DNA of 38,251 bases from a virus, in IMG/VR virus record IMGVR_UViG_3300022562_000160, positions 1 to 38,251 of that record, one strand, 5' to 3'. Positions 29,989-37,683 of this stretch are shown here, piece after piece. The translations under genes were made by a program, and so were the position numbers. The notes under the pieces were generated by a model. It ran no database searches, had not been told where the DNA came from, and saw only the letters and a program-made list of their open reading frames with translations. Numbering within the stretch: position 1 is the stretch's first letter; every line of letters begins with the position of its first letter.

Positions 29989-30408
29989 ATGAACCTAACC
30001 ACCCTACAACGCCACGGAATACCAGTATTTGGCGACACCAAATATCGCGGCAAGTGCCCCAGCGAGATGGCCGAGCAGGTCAGCTTTCTGGCGCTGCTGC
30101 GGATTGAGTTTCCTGAGTTGGCCGAGATTGCTGTGCATATCGAAAACGAGGGCAAGCGCAAAGACGGCCTGCGCAAGCAGCAACAGGGAATGCAGAAGGG
30201 CGCGAGCGATATTGTTATCCCATGCTCGCCGCCAATCCTGATTGAGCTTAAGGTTGCTGACAACAGTGGCAGAGTTAGCCCTGAGCAGGTCGCATACTTA
30301 GCCAGGTCAATTCGCCTTGGCGCGTTTGGATGCGTTGCGCTTGGCGCAGCGGGAGCAATGGAGGCAGTGAGACACTATGTTGCCACAATATCATCACGAC
30401 CACGATAA
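29989..30408 (+). CDS. VRR-NUC domain nuclease
   Basis: A 139-residue protein of the VRR-NUC family. It contains SEMAEQVSFLALLRIEFPE, IENEGKRKDGLRKQQQGMQKGASDIVIP with the catalytic Glu and Asp, and PILIELKVADNSGRVSPEQVAYL with the E-x-K of the PD-(D/E)XK fold. Freestanding phage members act on branched or flapped DNA such as Holliday junctions. It sits with helicase and ssDNA-binding genes and overlaps the next gene by 32 bp. Confidence 0.92.
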   Translation: MNLTTLQRHGIPVFGDTKYRGKCPSEMAEQVSFLALLRIEFPELAEIAVHIENEGKRKDGLRKQQQGMQKGASDIVIPCSPPILIELKVADNSGRVSPEQVAYLARSIRLGAFGCVALGAAGAMEAVRHYVATISSRPR

Positions 30409-30604
30409 GAAGTGGCTCACAGAAAAGCTCAGCATGTGCCTGTCTCATCTTGAGCGCGAGAAGGTTTGCGAGGCTTACAGCAAGGTGTACATGGAAGCTT
30501 TTGACGCCGAGCCGGTAGAGTATCGCAAGGAAGGCAGGGCACGGTTCGCGGCTAATACCAGGCTGCGGGTTTATTGCGGGAAGAAGTCGCGTGTTTTTAA
30601 TTGA
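30377..30604 (+). CDS. Conserved small phage protein after VRR-NUC
   Basis: A 75-residue protein. HDKKWLTEKLSMCLSHLEREKVCEAYSKVYMEAFDAEPVEYRKEGRAR... matches a small protein pattern (Y..vy..a.daEPvehrke..AR.eaNtRLR) that often follows VRR-NUC or replication genes in phages. Helical, basic at the end. Function unknown. Last gene before a terminator. Confidence 0.78.
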   Translation: MLPQYHHDHDKKWLTEKLSMCLSHLEREKVCEAYSKVYMEAFDAEPVEYRKEGRARFAANTRLRVYCGKKSRVFN

Positions 30605-30660
30605 CACCACCACCAGCCCGCGCAATAATTAAACGGCTGATTGCTCACCAAGACCATTTC

Positions 30661-30685
30661 GCCCGCCGCAAGCGGGCATTTTTTT
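30661..30685 (+). terminator. Intrinsic terminator ending the rightward replication operon
   Basis: GCCCGC/GCGGGC stem with a CGCAA loop (30661-30677), followed by a seven-T run. Confidence 0.85.
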
Positions 30686-30701
30686 AACTGCGAGGTGTTT
30701 T

Positions 30702-30785
30702 ATGTGTGAAGAAAAAGACAAGGAAAAAGAGCCAGTACCAGAGACCCAAGGCGGCGGCGAAAAGCCTCCAAAGAATCAGGCCTAA
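30702..30785 (+). CDS. 27-residue charged micro-protein
   Basis: ATG 30702 with GAGGTG upstream. The product is MCEEKDKEKEPVPETQ plus a Gly/Pro/Lys-rich end, fully disordered. The stop is three bases before the next start, which supports translation as part of the small operon. Unknown role. Confidence 0.45.
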   Translation: MCEEKDKEKEPVPETQGGGEKPPKNQA

Positions 30786-30788
30786 TCC

Positions 30789-31271
30789 ATGTGGCTCACA
30801 TATGCAAATAATGTGGGCTTTGACATATCTCTGGCCGCAGTCTATCTGATGGCGGCCTATTTTTGCATCCAAGATGTGTGGAAATGCCTTCTAGCCAGCC
30901 TGTCCTGTCAGCTTTACTGCCTTAGCCCGCTCTACACCTACACAGTAGACCACGCCCCAGCATTTGCCTTTATCGTCTACGCCTCGATTTACTTCACGGT
31001 AATCAAATCTCTGAAAACCTACAAAGTTATGGTGGCCTGCTTTACAATGGGCACATTCGAGATTTTAATGGCGGGGGCTTATAATGACTGGTTCAGCCCA
31101 CAGGGACTTAATGATTGGCTGTATCAGAATTACGAGGTCATTGTCTCACTTCTGCATGTTTATATTGTGTTTACGATGGTTCAGTGGAGACTTGTTAGAC
31201 GTTTTTTTGGGCTTTTTCGTGACGGTGTGGTGCGGAGCCTCAGCGGCAACTGCCTTCCTTTATATTTTTGA
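30789..31271 (+). CDS. Multi-pass membrane protein
   Basis: A 160-residue protein with about four hydrophobic helices (around residues 10-28, 33-50, 55-72, 78-96) and another near 115-135, plus a basic C-terminus. No enzyme motif. It lies after the terminator, upstream of a coiled-coil membrane protein and convergent with the lysis genes. It could be an antiholin/holin-type or superinfection-exclusion protein; the sequence does not decide. Confidence 0.65.
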   Translation: MWLTYANNVGFDISLAAVYLMAAYFCIQDVWKCLLASLSCQLYCLSPLYTYTVDHAPAFAFIVYASIYFTVIKSLKTYKVMVACFTMGTFEILMAGAYNDWFSPQGLNDWLYQNYEVIVSLLHVYIVFTMVQWRLVRRFFGLFRDGVVRSLSGNCLPLYF

Positions 31272-31332
31272 GGCGAGAAGGGTTATAATGAGGCGTAAGG
31301 AAATTGTGAGGAGTATGAGAGATGGCAAGTGA
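31084..31332 (+). CDS. Overlapping frame with membrane helix (start uncertain)
   Basis: A second open frame inside the end of the membrane-protein gene runs on past it and stops eight bases into the next gene. Its C-terminal part has a hydrophobic helix (VFLGFFVTVWCGASAATAFLYIF) and a basic tail (RRVIMRRKEIVRSMR), like a small holin-type protein. The true start may be well inside the listed frame; no strong ribosome site is evident. Confidence 0.35.
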   Translation: MTGSAHRDLMIGCIRITRSLSHFCMFILCLRWFSGDLLDVFLGFFVTVWCGASAATAFLYIFEARRVIMRRKEIVRSMRDGK

Positions 31333-31705
31333 TACTGAAATCAGGCTCCTTGAACAGCGCGTTGCCAGCATAGAAACCAATATGTCAACCAAGAGTGACA
31401 TTGGAGTGCTAAACGGGAAAATTGACAGCCAGGCCGAAGGGTTTAAGGCCATAAAAGAGCTGGCTGAGAAAATAGACCGACTGGTTACTCAGAATGCCAA
31501 GCGCGAAGAAAATGACCGCCACATTGAGAAGGGCATGGAAAGAATTAACATGCGAATTGAGGCCCTTGAGAAATCAGACCATGAAACCAGGGTTTACATC
31601 GCCGCAGACAAGCCATACAAAGATATGCGCAGCGTAGCCATGAAGGCTGTGATTGGTTTTATTGTGGCAGGCATCCTTGCCGCAGCTTTTACTTTATCCC
31701 GATAA
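31322..31705 (+). CDS. Coiled-coil protein with C-terminal membrane anchor (XhlA-like)
   Basis: A 127-residue protein: coiled coil over residues 5-85 (RLLEQRVASIETNMSTKSDI...), then a single C-terminal transmembrane helix (AVIGFIVAGILAAAFTL). The plan resembles hemolysin XhlA-type phage lysis accessory proteins and small tail-anchored phage proteins. Its 3' end overlaps the convergent spanin gene by 17 bp. Confidence 0.68.
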   Translation: MASDTEIRLLEQRVASIETNMSTKSDIGVLNGKIDSQAEGFKAIKELAEKIDRLVTQNAKREENDRHIEKGMERINMRIEALEKSDHETRVYIAADKPYKDMRSVAMKAVIGFIVAGILAAAFTLSR

Positions 31706-32165
31706 CATAGTCCTGCAGTGCTTTCAGTTTTGCCTCACATCTGTCCGCGTCTCGCCCGATAGCTGCAACGCGCCTTGCAGCCTCTCTTGATAGCTCTGCG
31801 TATTGCTCTGTCCTTCCATCGCCCATTGTGGCGGCTCCGGTATCGCTTGGCACTCTATCGCAGGGCGAACGTTCGATGCGCACCCGCCAAGGGCGCTCAG
31901 CAAGCTCACGATTAAGGCGCTCGTTTTCTTCGTCTGCATGTCGGTATTGCTCCCAGGCTTTTGCCTCGCTTTGTGATAGGTCGCGCTCGGTTTCGTCTCG
32001 CTGCTTCATCAGCAGCTTTAGCGCATCGGCAGTTTTGCTGTTTATCTCGGCTCGCTCCACTTGCCAATCAGCCATGACAGAATCATGCCCGTAGTCGTAA
32101 CAGAGCCAACCAAATACAGCCATAAGTCCAGCGGCAATGGCCGCCTTAATCAGCGCGGGATTCAT
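31689..32165 (-). CDS. Rz: Inner-membrane spanin (Rz-like)
   Basis: A 158-residue protein from ATG 32165. One N-terminal transmembrane helix (LIKAAIAAGLMAVFGWLCY) is followed by a periplasmic coiled coil (ERAEINSKTADALKLLMKQRDETERDLSQSE...), the architecture of i-spanins that bridge to an outer-membrane lipoprotein in the last step of lysis. It overlaps the holin-like gene and carries the o-spanin gene inside it in another frame. Confidence 0.86.
   Translation of the reverse strand: MNPALIKAAIAAGLMAVFGWLCYDYGHDSVMADWQVERAEINSKTADALKLLMKQRDETERDLSQSEAKAWEQYRHADEENERLNRELAERPWRVRIERSPCDRVPSDTGAATMGDGRTEQYAELSREAARRVAAIGRDADRCEAKLKALQDYVIGIK
31724..31939 (-). CDS. Rz1: Outer-membrane spanin lipoprotein (Rz1-like), nested in Rz
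   Basis: A 71-residue frame entirely inside the Rz gene. MQTKKTSALIVSLLSALGGC is a signal sequence ending in a lipobox (A-L-G-G-C, Cys20), and the mature part contains IPEPPQWAM, giving the Pro-rich start typical of Rz1. The nested arrangement is the lambda Rz/Rz1 type. Confidence 0.86.
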   Translation of the reverse strand: MQTKKTSALIVSLLSALGGCASNVRPAIECQAIPEPPQWAMEGQSNTQSYQERLQGALQLSGETRTDVRQN

Positions 32166-32370
32166 ACTTGGCCTGCACAGCTTTGGAGAATCCACCAGCG
32201 CCAATAAGCGCCGTTCCGACAGTCATGGCTGTGTCAGCGTGTGACGCGCCAATAAACATCGCCACAGCGCCGCACACAGCCACCACGGAGCCTACGACCA
32301 TTGACACGGCGAAACCAAGCCGCATCATGGACAGCTTTCCTGTAGCGGTGCATTTTAGGAAGTCACGCAT
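32146..32370 (-). CDS. Holin-like small membrane protein
   Basis: A 74-residue protein from ATG 32370 with GAGGTGATT upstream. One clear transmembrane helix (VSMVVGSVVAVCGAVAMFI) and a second moderately hydrophobic Gly/Ala helix (AMTVGTALIGAGGF) before a charged C-terminus. Position between endolysin and spanins makes holin the best guess; no family signature is decisive. Confidence 0.62.
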   Translation of the reverse strand: MRDFLKCTATGKLSMMRLGFAVSMVVGSVVAVCGAVAMFIGASHADTAMTVGTALIGAGGFSKAVQAKYESRAD

Positions 32371-32372
32371 AA

Positions 32373-32882
32373 TCACCTCAACTCGTAATGATTGCCATCG
32401 TTGAATTTATTTGATTTTGACATATTGTCTGCTGCAGGAAGATACTGAAGGTTTTCTATTACGTGTAAACCACATACCAAAACACCCCTTATTGGAATTA
32501 CATGATCCACATGAAACCCATCTGGCTTTTCATTATAAAACTCTCTTATCAATTCCTTGTCAGCCCATGCTGGCGTAGCCTTCCTTAGCCTTGACCTGTA
32601 TATGCATTTGTCCTTCTTTTTGGTTTTTCTCTTGATTTCACGATTGCACCCATCGCAATATGTGTGACCTTTAGGCTTATCTGCATCGCATACCCTGCAC
32701 TTAGTCAGACCCCTTCTTCTTCTTTGGCTCTCCAGCTCTGAGCTCATGTTTTCATTTCTATGCTCTTTCTTGCACACCTTGCAGAAACTGGAAAGCCACC
32801 CCCTAGCTTTGTTCCTGTAAAAAAAGAACTCACTAGTTTTTGGCTTTTCCTCCCTGCATCTTACGCAAATTTTTGTGTCCAT
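32373..32882 (-). CDS. HNH homing-type endonuclease inserted in the lysis cassette
   Basis: A 169-residue protein. N-terminal zinc ribbon CVRCREEKPKTSEFFFYRN with CKVC, a second Cys cluster (CRVCDADKPKGHTYCDGC), then the catalytic HNH part FHVDHVIPIRGVLVCGLHVIENLQYLPAADNMSKSNK. The last eight residues DGNHYELR nearly repeat the end of the neighbouring endolysin (DGNHYELK). It separates endolysin from holin, which are usually adjacent. Two of the rare GATC sites lie in HNH genes, one here. Confidence 0.88.
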   Translation of the reverse strand: MDTKICVRCREEKPKTSEFFFYRNKARGWLSSFCKVCKKEHRNENMSSELESQRRRRGLTKCRVCDADKPKGHTYCDGCNREIKRKTKKKDKCIYRSRLRKATPAWADKELIREFYNEKPDGFHVDHVIPIRGVLVCGLHVIENLQYLPAADNMSKSNKFNDGNHYELR

Positions 32883-32908
32883 ATAGCCTCCACTTTATGA
32901 TGGAAACC

Positions 32909-32914
32909 ATTATA
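32909..32914 (-). promoter_or_regulatory. Possible local -10 for the HNH gene
   Basis: A perfect TATAAT on the minus strand 27 bp before the HNH start; no good -35 at proper spacing. TCCAT and ATGGA around the GGAGG ribosome site could form a short 5-bp hairpin that includes the start codon. Confidence 0.3.
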
Positions 32915-32922
32915 AACACATG

Positions 32923-33255
32923 TTACTTCAATTCATAGTGATTGCCGTCAGCATTCTTGAACCTGCCACCCCACCTGCACAGTTCGTGCTGCTGCTCCCA
33001 CCACTCACCAAGCTCTCTGTGCGCCTCTGTGTTGGCAAGAAACTGCCCGCCTTTGAACAGATTAAGGTCGATAGCGCATTTCAGCTTGTGATTGGAATTG
33101 GCTGAGCCGTAGCCGACCTTCTGGCCAAGCTCGCCATGAGCCCGTGGGTCACGGAATAAATCGCCTCCCCTTACCTCAAAGCCAAGACTGTGCGCCTTGT
33201 CAATGAGGCGAGGAAGCAGTCTCATAAATAGCTCTTGCTTCTCGCCTAGTTTCAT
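32923..33255 (-). CDS. Endolysin, M15 L-alanyl-D-glutamate peptidase type
   Basis: A 110-residue peptidase of the VanY/M15 family. The zinc motif is NSNHKLKCAIDLNLF (S-x-H-x6-D form) near residues 53-67, and the distal EAHRELGEWWEQ supplies the second His/Glu region. Similar to T5-like lysis peptidases but short. It cleaves peptidoglycan cross-bridges. It is ATGA-coupled to the tail fibre gene; its end DGNHYELK is echoed at the end of the downstream HNH protein. Confidence 0.9.
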   Translation of the reverse strand: MKLGEKQELFMRLLPRLIDKAHSLGFEVRGGDLFRDPRAHGELGQKVGYGSANSNHKLKCAIDLNLFKGGQFLANTEAHRELGEWWEQQHELCRWGGRFKNADGNHYELK

Positions 33256-34802
33256 AAAGACCTACTATCCCAATCAACGGAAAAAGAGAATCTACCCTGC
33301 CCACCGAGCCCGCCGTCATAGGTCAAAGTTAAATCGAGTATACCGCCATTAAGCGACAGGTCTGCATGTAATTGAGGCTCCAAGTTGTCCACGCCGATGA
33401 CCTGCGTGGTTATTGCCGTGCCGTCCGACTGAAAAGCGATGTGTCTGAATCCTGCTGTAGTTGCGCTACCAGAGCCAACTGCCATTAAACGCAATGTGCC
33501 AGCTAAGATCTGGCCGCTGGCCGCCAGTCTAAACACCTGAGAACCAGCAGTCGGTAACGATAGGTTTCTGCTGACTGAGTGATTACCGTTACCGGCCTGA
33601 ATATCTGTTACGTTGGTTGAATATAATTTTCTGCCGCCCCATGTAACACCGTTTGCATCTATTTTGCCAAGCGTGTTACCGGATGCGCTATCAGATATAG
33701 TTACGTCATCAACGTTCGGTGTTAGTCGAAGATATACGTTACCTGTTGACCTCCTCCTTATCTCAACGTATTGATTAAACTGCACAGGCAGCGCCGGGAA
33801 TGTGACTGGGGTATCAGTACGATTTGACGGAATGGACATTGCAGCGTCAAACGCATAAACGTCATCAGCAGGAGACAGACCGCCACCACCTGACCCGTCC
33901 TTCTTTGTGCCGTCATTGCGACTTGGCTTTGTATCAAATAGAAGCTGGAACGCCTCATCTTGATAGACAGACCTTCCGCGCAACAGGAAATAGTCGCTAT
34001 ACAAGTAAGTCCTAAAGTCTATGTCGTTTTCACCGCCGAAAGTCCCCGCCGTACACAAAACAGCGTGACTATCTCGCCGTATGTCCGGTGGTAATTTCAT
34101 GACGTGCGCATCACCACCCTGGGTTCCATCGGCGAAAGAAACTATTTGCAAGTCATCAACCCAGTTATAAATCTGGAGAAAATTGCGACCTCGGATTGAG
34201 TCGTAACCGATACTAAACTTACCCAATTCTGGCTCGATTTGTAACCCGTTATTCAAGTCTATATAGCCATCAGATACAGAGCCAGTGCCACCAGCAACGA
34301 CCCGACCAGTGGCGCCTATCCCGTCAGAAGCGGTGACCTTACCGCGCCACGCCACCCTAGAACCGACTGGCAGAAGCTCTGCACCTAACTTCATCTCATC
34401 AACAGTTGCAAACGTCCTGACATACACTTGATCTAAATCGCTAGGCTCAGCAAGACCACTCAACTGTTGCAGCGAGCCAACATGCACCACCTGATAATCT
34501 GGCGCGCTTGGCACTGTTCCGGCTGACACAACAACGGGGAATGGCGAAGCCCCAACATAAATCCACTGCGTATTGCTGGCATCAATGGCGAAGTCGGTAT
34601 TTTTTGTGAAAGTCACGCCGTCAGCAAATTTGCCGACATATGACCAATCAATATCGTTGATTGTCGCTGGCAGCGTTTTCTGCACTTGGCCGGTCACTGC
34701 GTTGGTGGCGTAGTCACCGGTACGGCCGGTAATCACATCAACGTGGAACTTGTTGTGCTTCTTGGTTTCTTCGAGGTCTGCGACCGTAATAACATCACTC
34801 AT
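33252..34802 (-). CDS. Tail fibre / receptor-binding protein
   Basis: A 516-residue beta-rich protein, ATGA-coupled to the J-like gene. The N-terminal part contains variable repeat-like segments, a Gly-rich hinge near 306-310 (GSGGGG), and the C-terminal 170 residues look like a jelly-roll or trimeric fibre head (ending RFSFSVDWDSRSL). Position between tip protein and endolysin supports a side or central fibre. Two of the few GATC sites in the genome are here, consistent with recent exchange of the gene. Confidence 0.78.
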   Translation of the reverse strand: MSDVITVADLEETKKHNKFHVDVITGRTGDYATNAVTGQVQKTLPATINDIDWSYVGKFADGVTFTKNTDFAIDASNTQWIYVGASPFPVVVSAGTVPSAPDYQVVHVGSLQQLSGLAEPSDLDQVYVRTFATVDEMKLGAELLPVGSRVAWRGKVTASDGIGATGRVVAGGTGSVSDGYIDLNNGLQIEPELGKFSIGYDSIRGRNFLQIYNWVDDLQIVSFADGTQGGDAHVMKLPPDIRRDSHAVLCTAGTFGGENDIDFRTYLYSDYFLLRGRSVYQDEAFQLLFDTKPSRNDGTKKDGSGGGGLSPADDVYAFDAAMSIPSNRTDTPVTFPALPVQFNQYVEIRRRSTGNVYLRLTPNVDDVTISDSASGNTLGKIDANGVTWGGRKLYSTNVTDIQAGNGNHSVSRNLSLPTAGSQVFRLAASGQILAGTLRLMAVGSGSATTAGFRHIAFQSDGTAITTQVIGVDNLEPQLHADLSLNGGILDLTLTYDGGLGGQGRFSFSVDWDSRSL

Positions 34803-37336
34803 GTGGAGTACCCTTCATCGTATCCTGCGCTGTATGCGCCGCCTATGGTTCCGCCATCATATAAGTAGATGTCGGGATGGTAGTTTTTCCCTGTTATCTT
34901 AACACTTTTGTCATTCTGCGGGTCAACCGTTGACGGGATTATCATCTGCGCCAAGTGCCGAGCCTCGTTACCGAATGAAAACTCCGTCTTAAGCTCGCTG
35001 TTACCAGTGTAGACTTCCTCAGCTGGAGCGGATAGCAAAACAACTTTTTTATCGTCAGCCCCTGGCAAGCATCGAATTGCCTCCACTGTGCCATCGCGTC
35101 GCTTGAGTTGGATGTAGTGGTCATCGCCAGCCGTGAACTTAACAGGCTGCGATAACTGCAGCATCATCCCAGCCTTGGCCACAACAAAGCCATCGTAAGA
35201 GGCAATGCGCGAGCCTTTGACCACGCTTATCGGCTCACCAGCCACGGCGTAAATACCTTCCTGCGTGGTCGTGAATGACACGCTTACGCGCTGCAGCTTC
35301 TGCTTTTGCCGGATGCGATGCGCCAGCCAGTAGGCCTGCTGATAGTTGCGAACACCCTTTGACTCGATGCGCTCTGGGTCAATGCCGCCAGTCTCTGGGA
35401 TTCGCAGAGTTTCGCGGATGTTGGTCTGTGGGTCGATGTAACTAAACTCAACCGAATCCTTTTGCTTACTGCCAAAATTGCGCGTCCATTTGTCTTCACC
35501 GATTTTTGAGCGATGCGTAAACATCATGGCGGGGCCGCTGACAGGCTTTTCAAACTTAAACCGTATCTCGGTGCCGTTTTCTCGGTAAACCTCGCAGAAC
35601 ACCGCTCTGGCGATTGTCTGGGCGATTGTCTGGGCGGTTTCTTTCTTGTCGTCAAAGGTGTAGCAGAACTGACCAGCAAGCTCGCTGCTGAAGTAGGTTT
35701 CAATGTCCTCTTGCACTTCCAAAAGCTTGTCCATGCTGTCGGCTGACATATCAAGGTTGCCGACCAAGGGGTCACGCATCAGCCTGATTAGCGATTGCAC
35801 CGCCTGAGTGTTTGGTGTTTTGACGGTATCGAAAACACCATTGCCAAGGTATTTGTAAAGCATCTCTGTGGCAAGCACCTTAAGCTGAGGCTCACGGATT
35901 GCTGTTGCCTGCGGCGTGGCGCGGCGCTTGGTGTGCACCGTGGTGATGTCGCCGTAGTTTGGCGTAGTGTCAATAATTTGACCGTATAGGTCAGCAAAGG
36001 TCAGGTTGTCAGACACGCTCCCGTCAAAATCCTTGTCCAGATTGCTCGACCGGCGCACGCGCACCCGCACCGCCGACTGTGTTGGCAGCTCCACAATCAT
36101 GGACATGCCAACTTGGTCGCGGGTCTTGTCGGTCAGGGTTTTGGTGGCATTGTAAATGGTGCCGTATGGATTCCCGTCATCATCCACAAGCTGCCATTGT
36201 AGCTGAGCCGTTGCAGATGATGAGCTAAGGGCGGACTGCCCACTGCTAACCCGGTACATACCCTGGCGAGCAATCACGTTGGCAACGATGCGCTTTGGCC
36301 GCAGAGTGCTGATAGTCACCCAGTCGGTGTATCCAGCCTCGGCGATATTGTCAGGATAAAGCTTGGCCTCACCGTTTGGATTCATTGGCGCGTTGCCGCC
36401 AGCAATTTTATTCCACTGCACCAGGTTGGCAGACACATCAAAGCTGATGTCAGTCGTTGATACTGTCAGCACCTCATAAGCGCCATCGAGCGTGGCAATG
36501 CCTGAGATTACGTTTTTCAGCCGCACGATTTGACCTACGCTGAACAGGTCATCGAATTTGAGCGAGCCAGTAGCCTCTACCAGTGCGCCAGTATTGCCAA
36601 TGAGCTGGCACGATATGGTGGCGTCAATCAGCGCAAGCTCGTACTCGTTTGGCGCTTTTAGTTCAAGACCGTCAACTGAGTTTGAGCGAATAGTGATAAA
36701 GAGAGGCTCAGTGATTGCGTCGCCAATTTGCAGATATGGAGCGCCGTCATTTGGTGATGTGTATGGTCCATAAAACGCAGCGCTCGAACCTGACACCGTG
36801 CTGTAAAGCGTGTCTCCATCCAGCACCCCGCTCGCTGGTGTGTCAACCTCCCCTCGCGCCACGTAGTAATAGCCAAATTGGAATTGCTTATGGCTCACAT
36901 CGTCATAAATGTTGTATGACTGCATCAAGTCGCTGGGGATGGACTGCACAGTGCCGCACACTTCCCAAACGCGCTGATACGGGCGAGGCTTGTTCTTACG
37001 GTCGCTCAGTGAGTTGTTGGCGCTGGCCGACTGCTGGTTTTGCTCCTCTGGCTCCGGAAGGATTGCGTCACGGATTTTACGGTTGATGCCAAGCGGGTCG
37101 TTGAACGATGAAAACGGGTCGAGCACCGCCTCGCCAGCGCCCTCGATGATGTTGAACTCACCATCACCTAGCATTGCCTCAACGTCTTTTGATATGTCAA
37201 CGCCGTTAACGTAGCAACGGAATGGCACACCATCTGGAATGTTGTCCAAAACGAATTTGGCCGGGCTGTCGGCGTAGCTGACCCTGTTGTCGTACTCGCC
37301 ATTGGCAAGCCGCCTGAAATGATTGATTAACGCCAA
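34799..37336 (-). CDS. Tail tip / host-specificity protein (J-like)
   Basis: An 845-residue protein if it starts at TTG 37336 (GGTGG five bases upstream, ten-base overlap with the previous gene); an in-frame TTG at 37354 is an alternative. It has an N-terminal tip domain (PAKFVLDNIPDGVPFRCYVNG), a central TipJ-like region and C-terminal fibronectin/OB-like beta domains. Its place after the M-L-K set and before the fibre equals lambda J, which forms the tail tip and contacts the receptor. Confidence 0.82.
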   Translation of the reverse strand: MALINHFRRLANGEYDNRVSYADSPAKFVLDNIPDGVPFRCYVNGVDISKDVEAMLGDGEFNIIEGAGEAVLDPFSSFNDPLGINRKIRDAILPEPEEQNQQSASANNSLSDRKNKPRPYQRVWEVCGTVQSIPSDLMQSYNIYDDVSHKQFQFGYYYVARGEVDTPASGVLDGDTLYSTVSGSSAAFYGPYTSPNDGAPYLQIGDAITEPLFITIRSNSVDGLELKAPNEYELALIDATISCQLIGNTGALVEATGSLKFDDLFSVGQIVRLKNVISGIATLDGAYEVLTVSTTDISFDVSANLVQWNKIAGGNAPMNPNGEAKLYPDNIAEAGYTDWVTISTLRPKRIVANVIARQGMYRVSSGQSALSSSSATAQLQWQLVDDDGNPYGTIYNATKTLTDKTRDQVGMSMIVELPTQSAVRVRVRRSSNLDKDFDGSVSDNLTFADLYGQIIDTTPNYGDITTVHTKRRATPQATAIREPQLKVLATEMLYKYLGNGVFDTVKTPNTQAVQSLIRLMRDPLVGNLDMSADSMDKLLEVQEDIETYFSSELAGQFCYTFDDKKETAQTIAQTIARAVFCEVYRENGTEIRFKFEKPVSGPAMMFTHRSKIGEDKWTRNFGSKQKDSVEFSYIDPQTNIRETLRIPETGGIDPERIESKGVRNYQQAYWLAHRIRQKQKLQRVSVSFTTTQEGIYAVAGEPISVVKGSRIASYDGFVVAKAGMMLQLSQPVKFTAGDDHYIQLKRRDGTVEAIRCLPGADDKKVVLLSAPAEEVYTGNSELKTEFSFGNEARHLAQMIIPSTVDPQNDKSVKITGKNYHPDIYLYDGGTIGGAYSAGYDEGYST

Positions 37337-37683
37337 AATTCCACCCTCTCGCAAACCTTTAGCAGAGAGTTTAGCGAATCCATGCGCACTTGTCTTGCGC
37401 TGCGGTCGCAGTGGCTAACCATGCCGTCAAGATAAACCCCAGAGTGCCAGCGGCCAGCTCGTAGCACCAGAACCGCACAGAACGGTTCAGGCTCACTTAT
37501 TTGCTGCAACCCCTTGCTGTCACCGTGCGCCGCCTCAAAAGTGGCGCATGCAAGCCTTGGAGAGGTGCAATCAAAAGGCGGAGTATCCATGCCGTTGTCT
37601 GAGCGTACCCGCATGACATGATGCCAGCAGTTGTAAGCGGCAAAGTCGTAAGCGATGCCAGTATAAGAAGCAAGCGGATTCAT
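37327..37683 (-). CDS. NlpC/P60-like tail tip hydrolase (K position)
   Basis: A 118-residue protein from ATG 37683 (ATGA with previous stop). AAYNCWHHVMRVRSDNG carries the nucleophile-type Cys followed by a helix, and RAGRWHSGVYLDGMVSHCD carries the HxGvyl..g...H pattern of NlpC/P60-like tail proteins. It is short, so probably a tail assembly domain; catalytic activity is not certain. It corresponds to lambda K. Confidence 0.75.
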   Translation of the reverse strand: MNPLASYTGIAYDFAAYNCWHHVMRVRSDNGMDTPPFDCTSPRLACATFEAAHGDSKGLQQISEPEPFCAVLVLRAGRWHSGVYLDGMVSHCDRSARQVRMDSLNSLLKVCERVEFWR

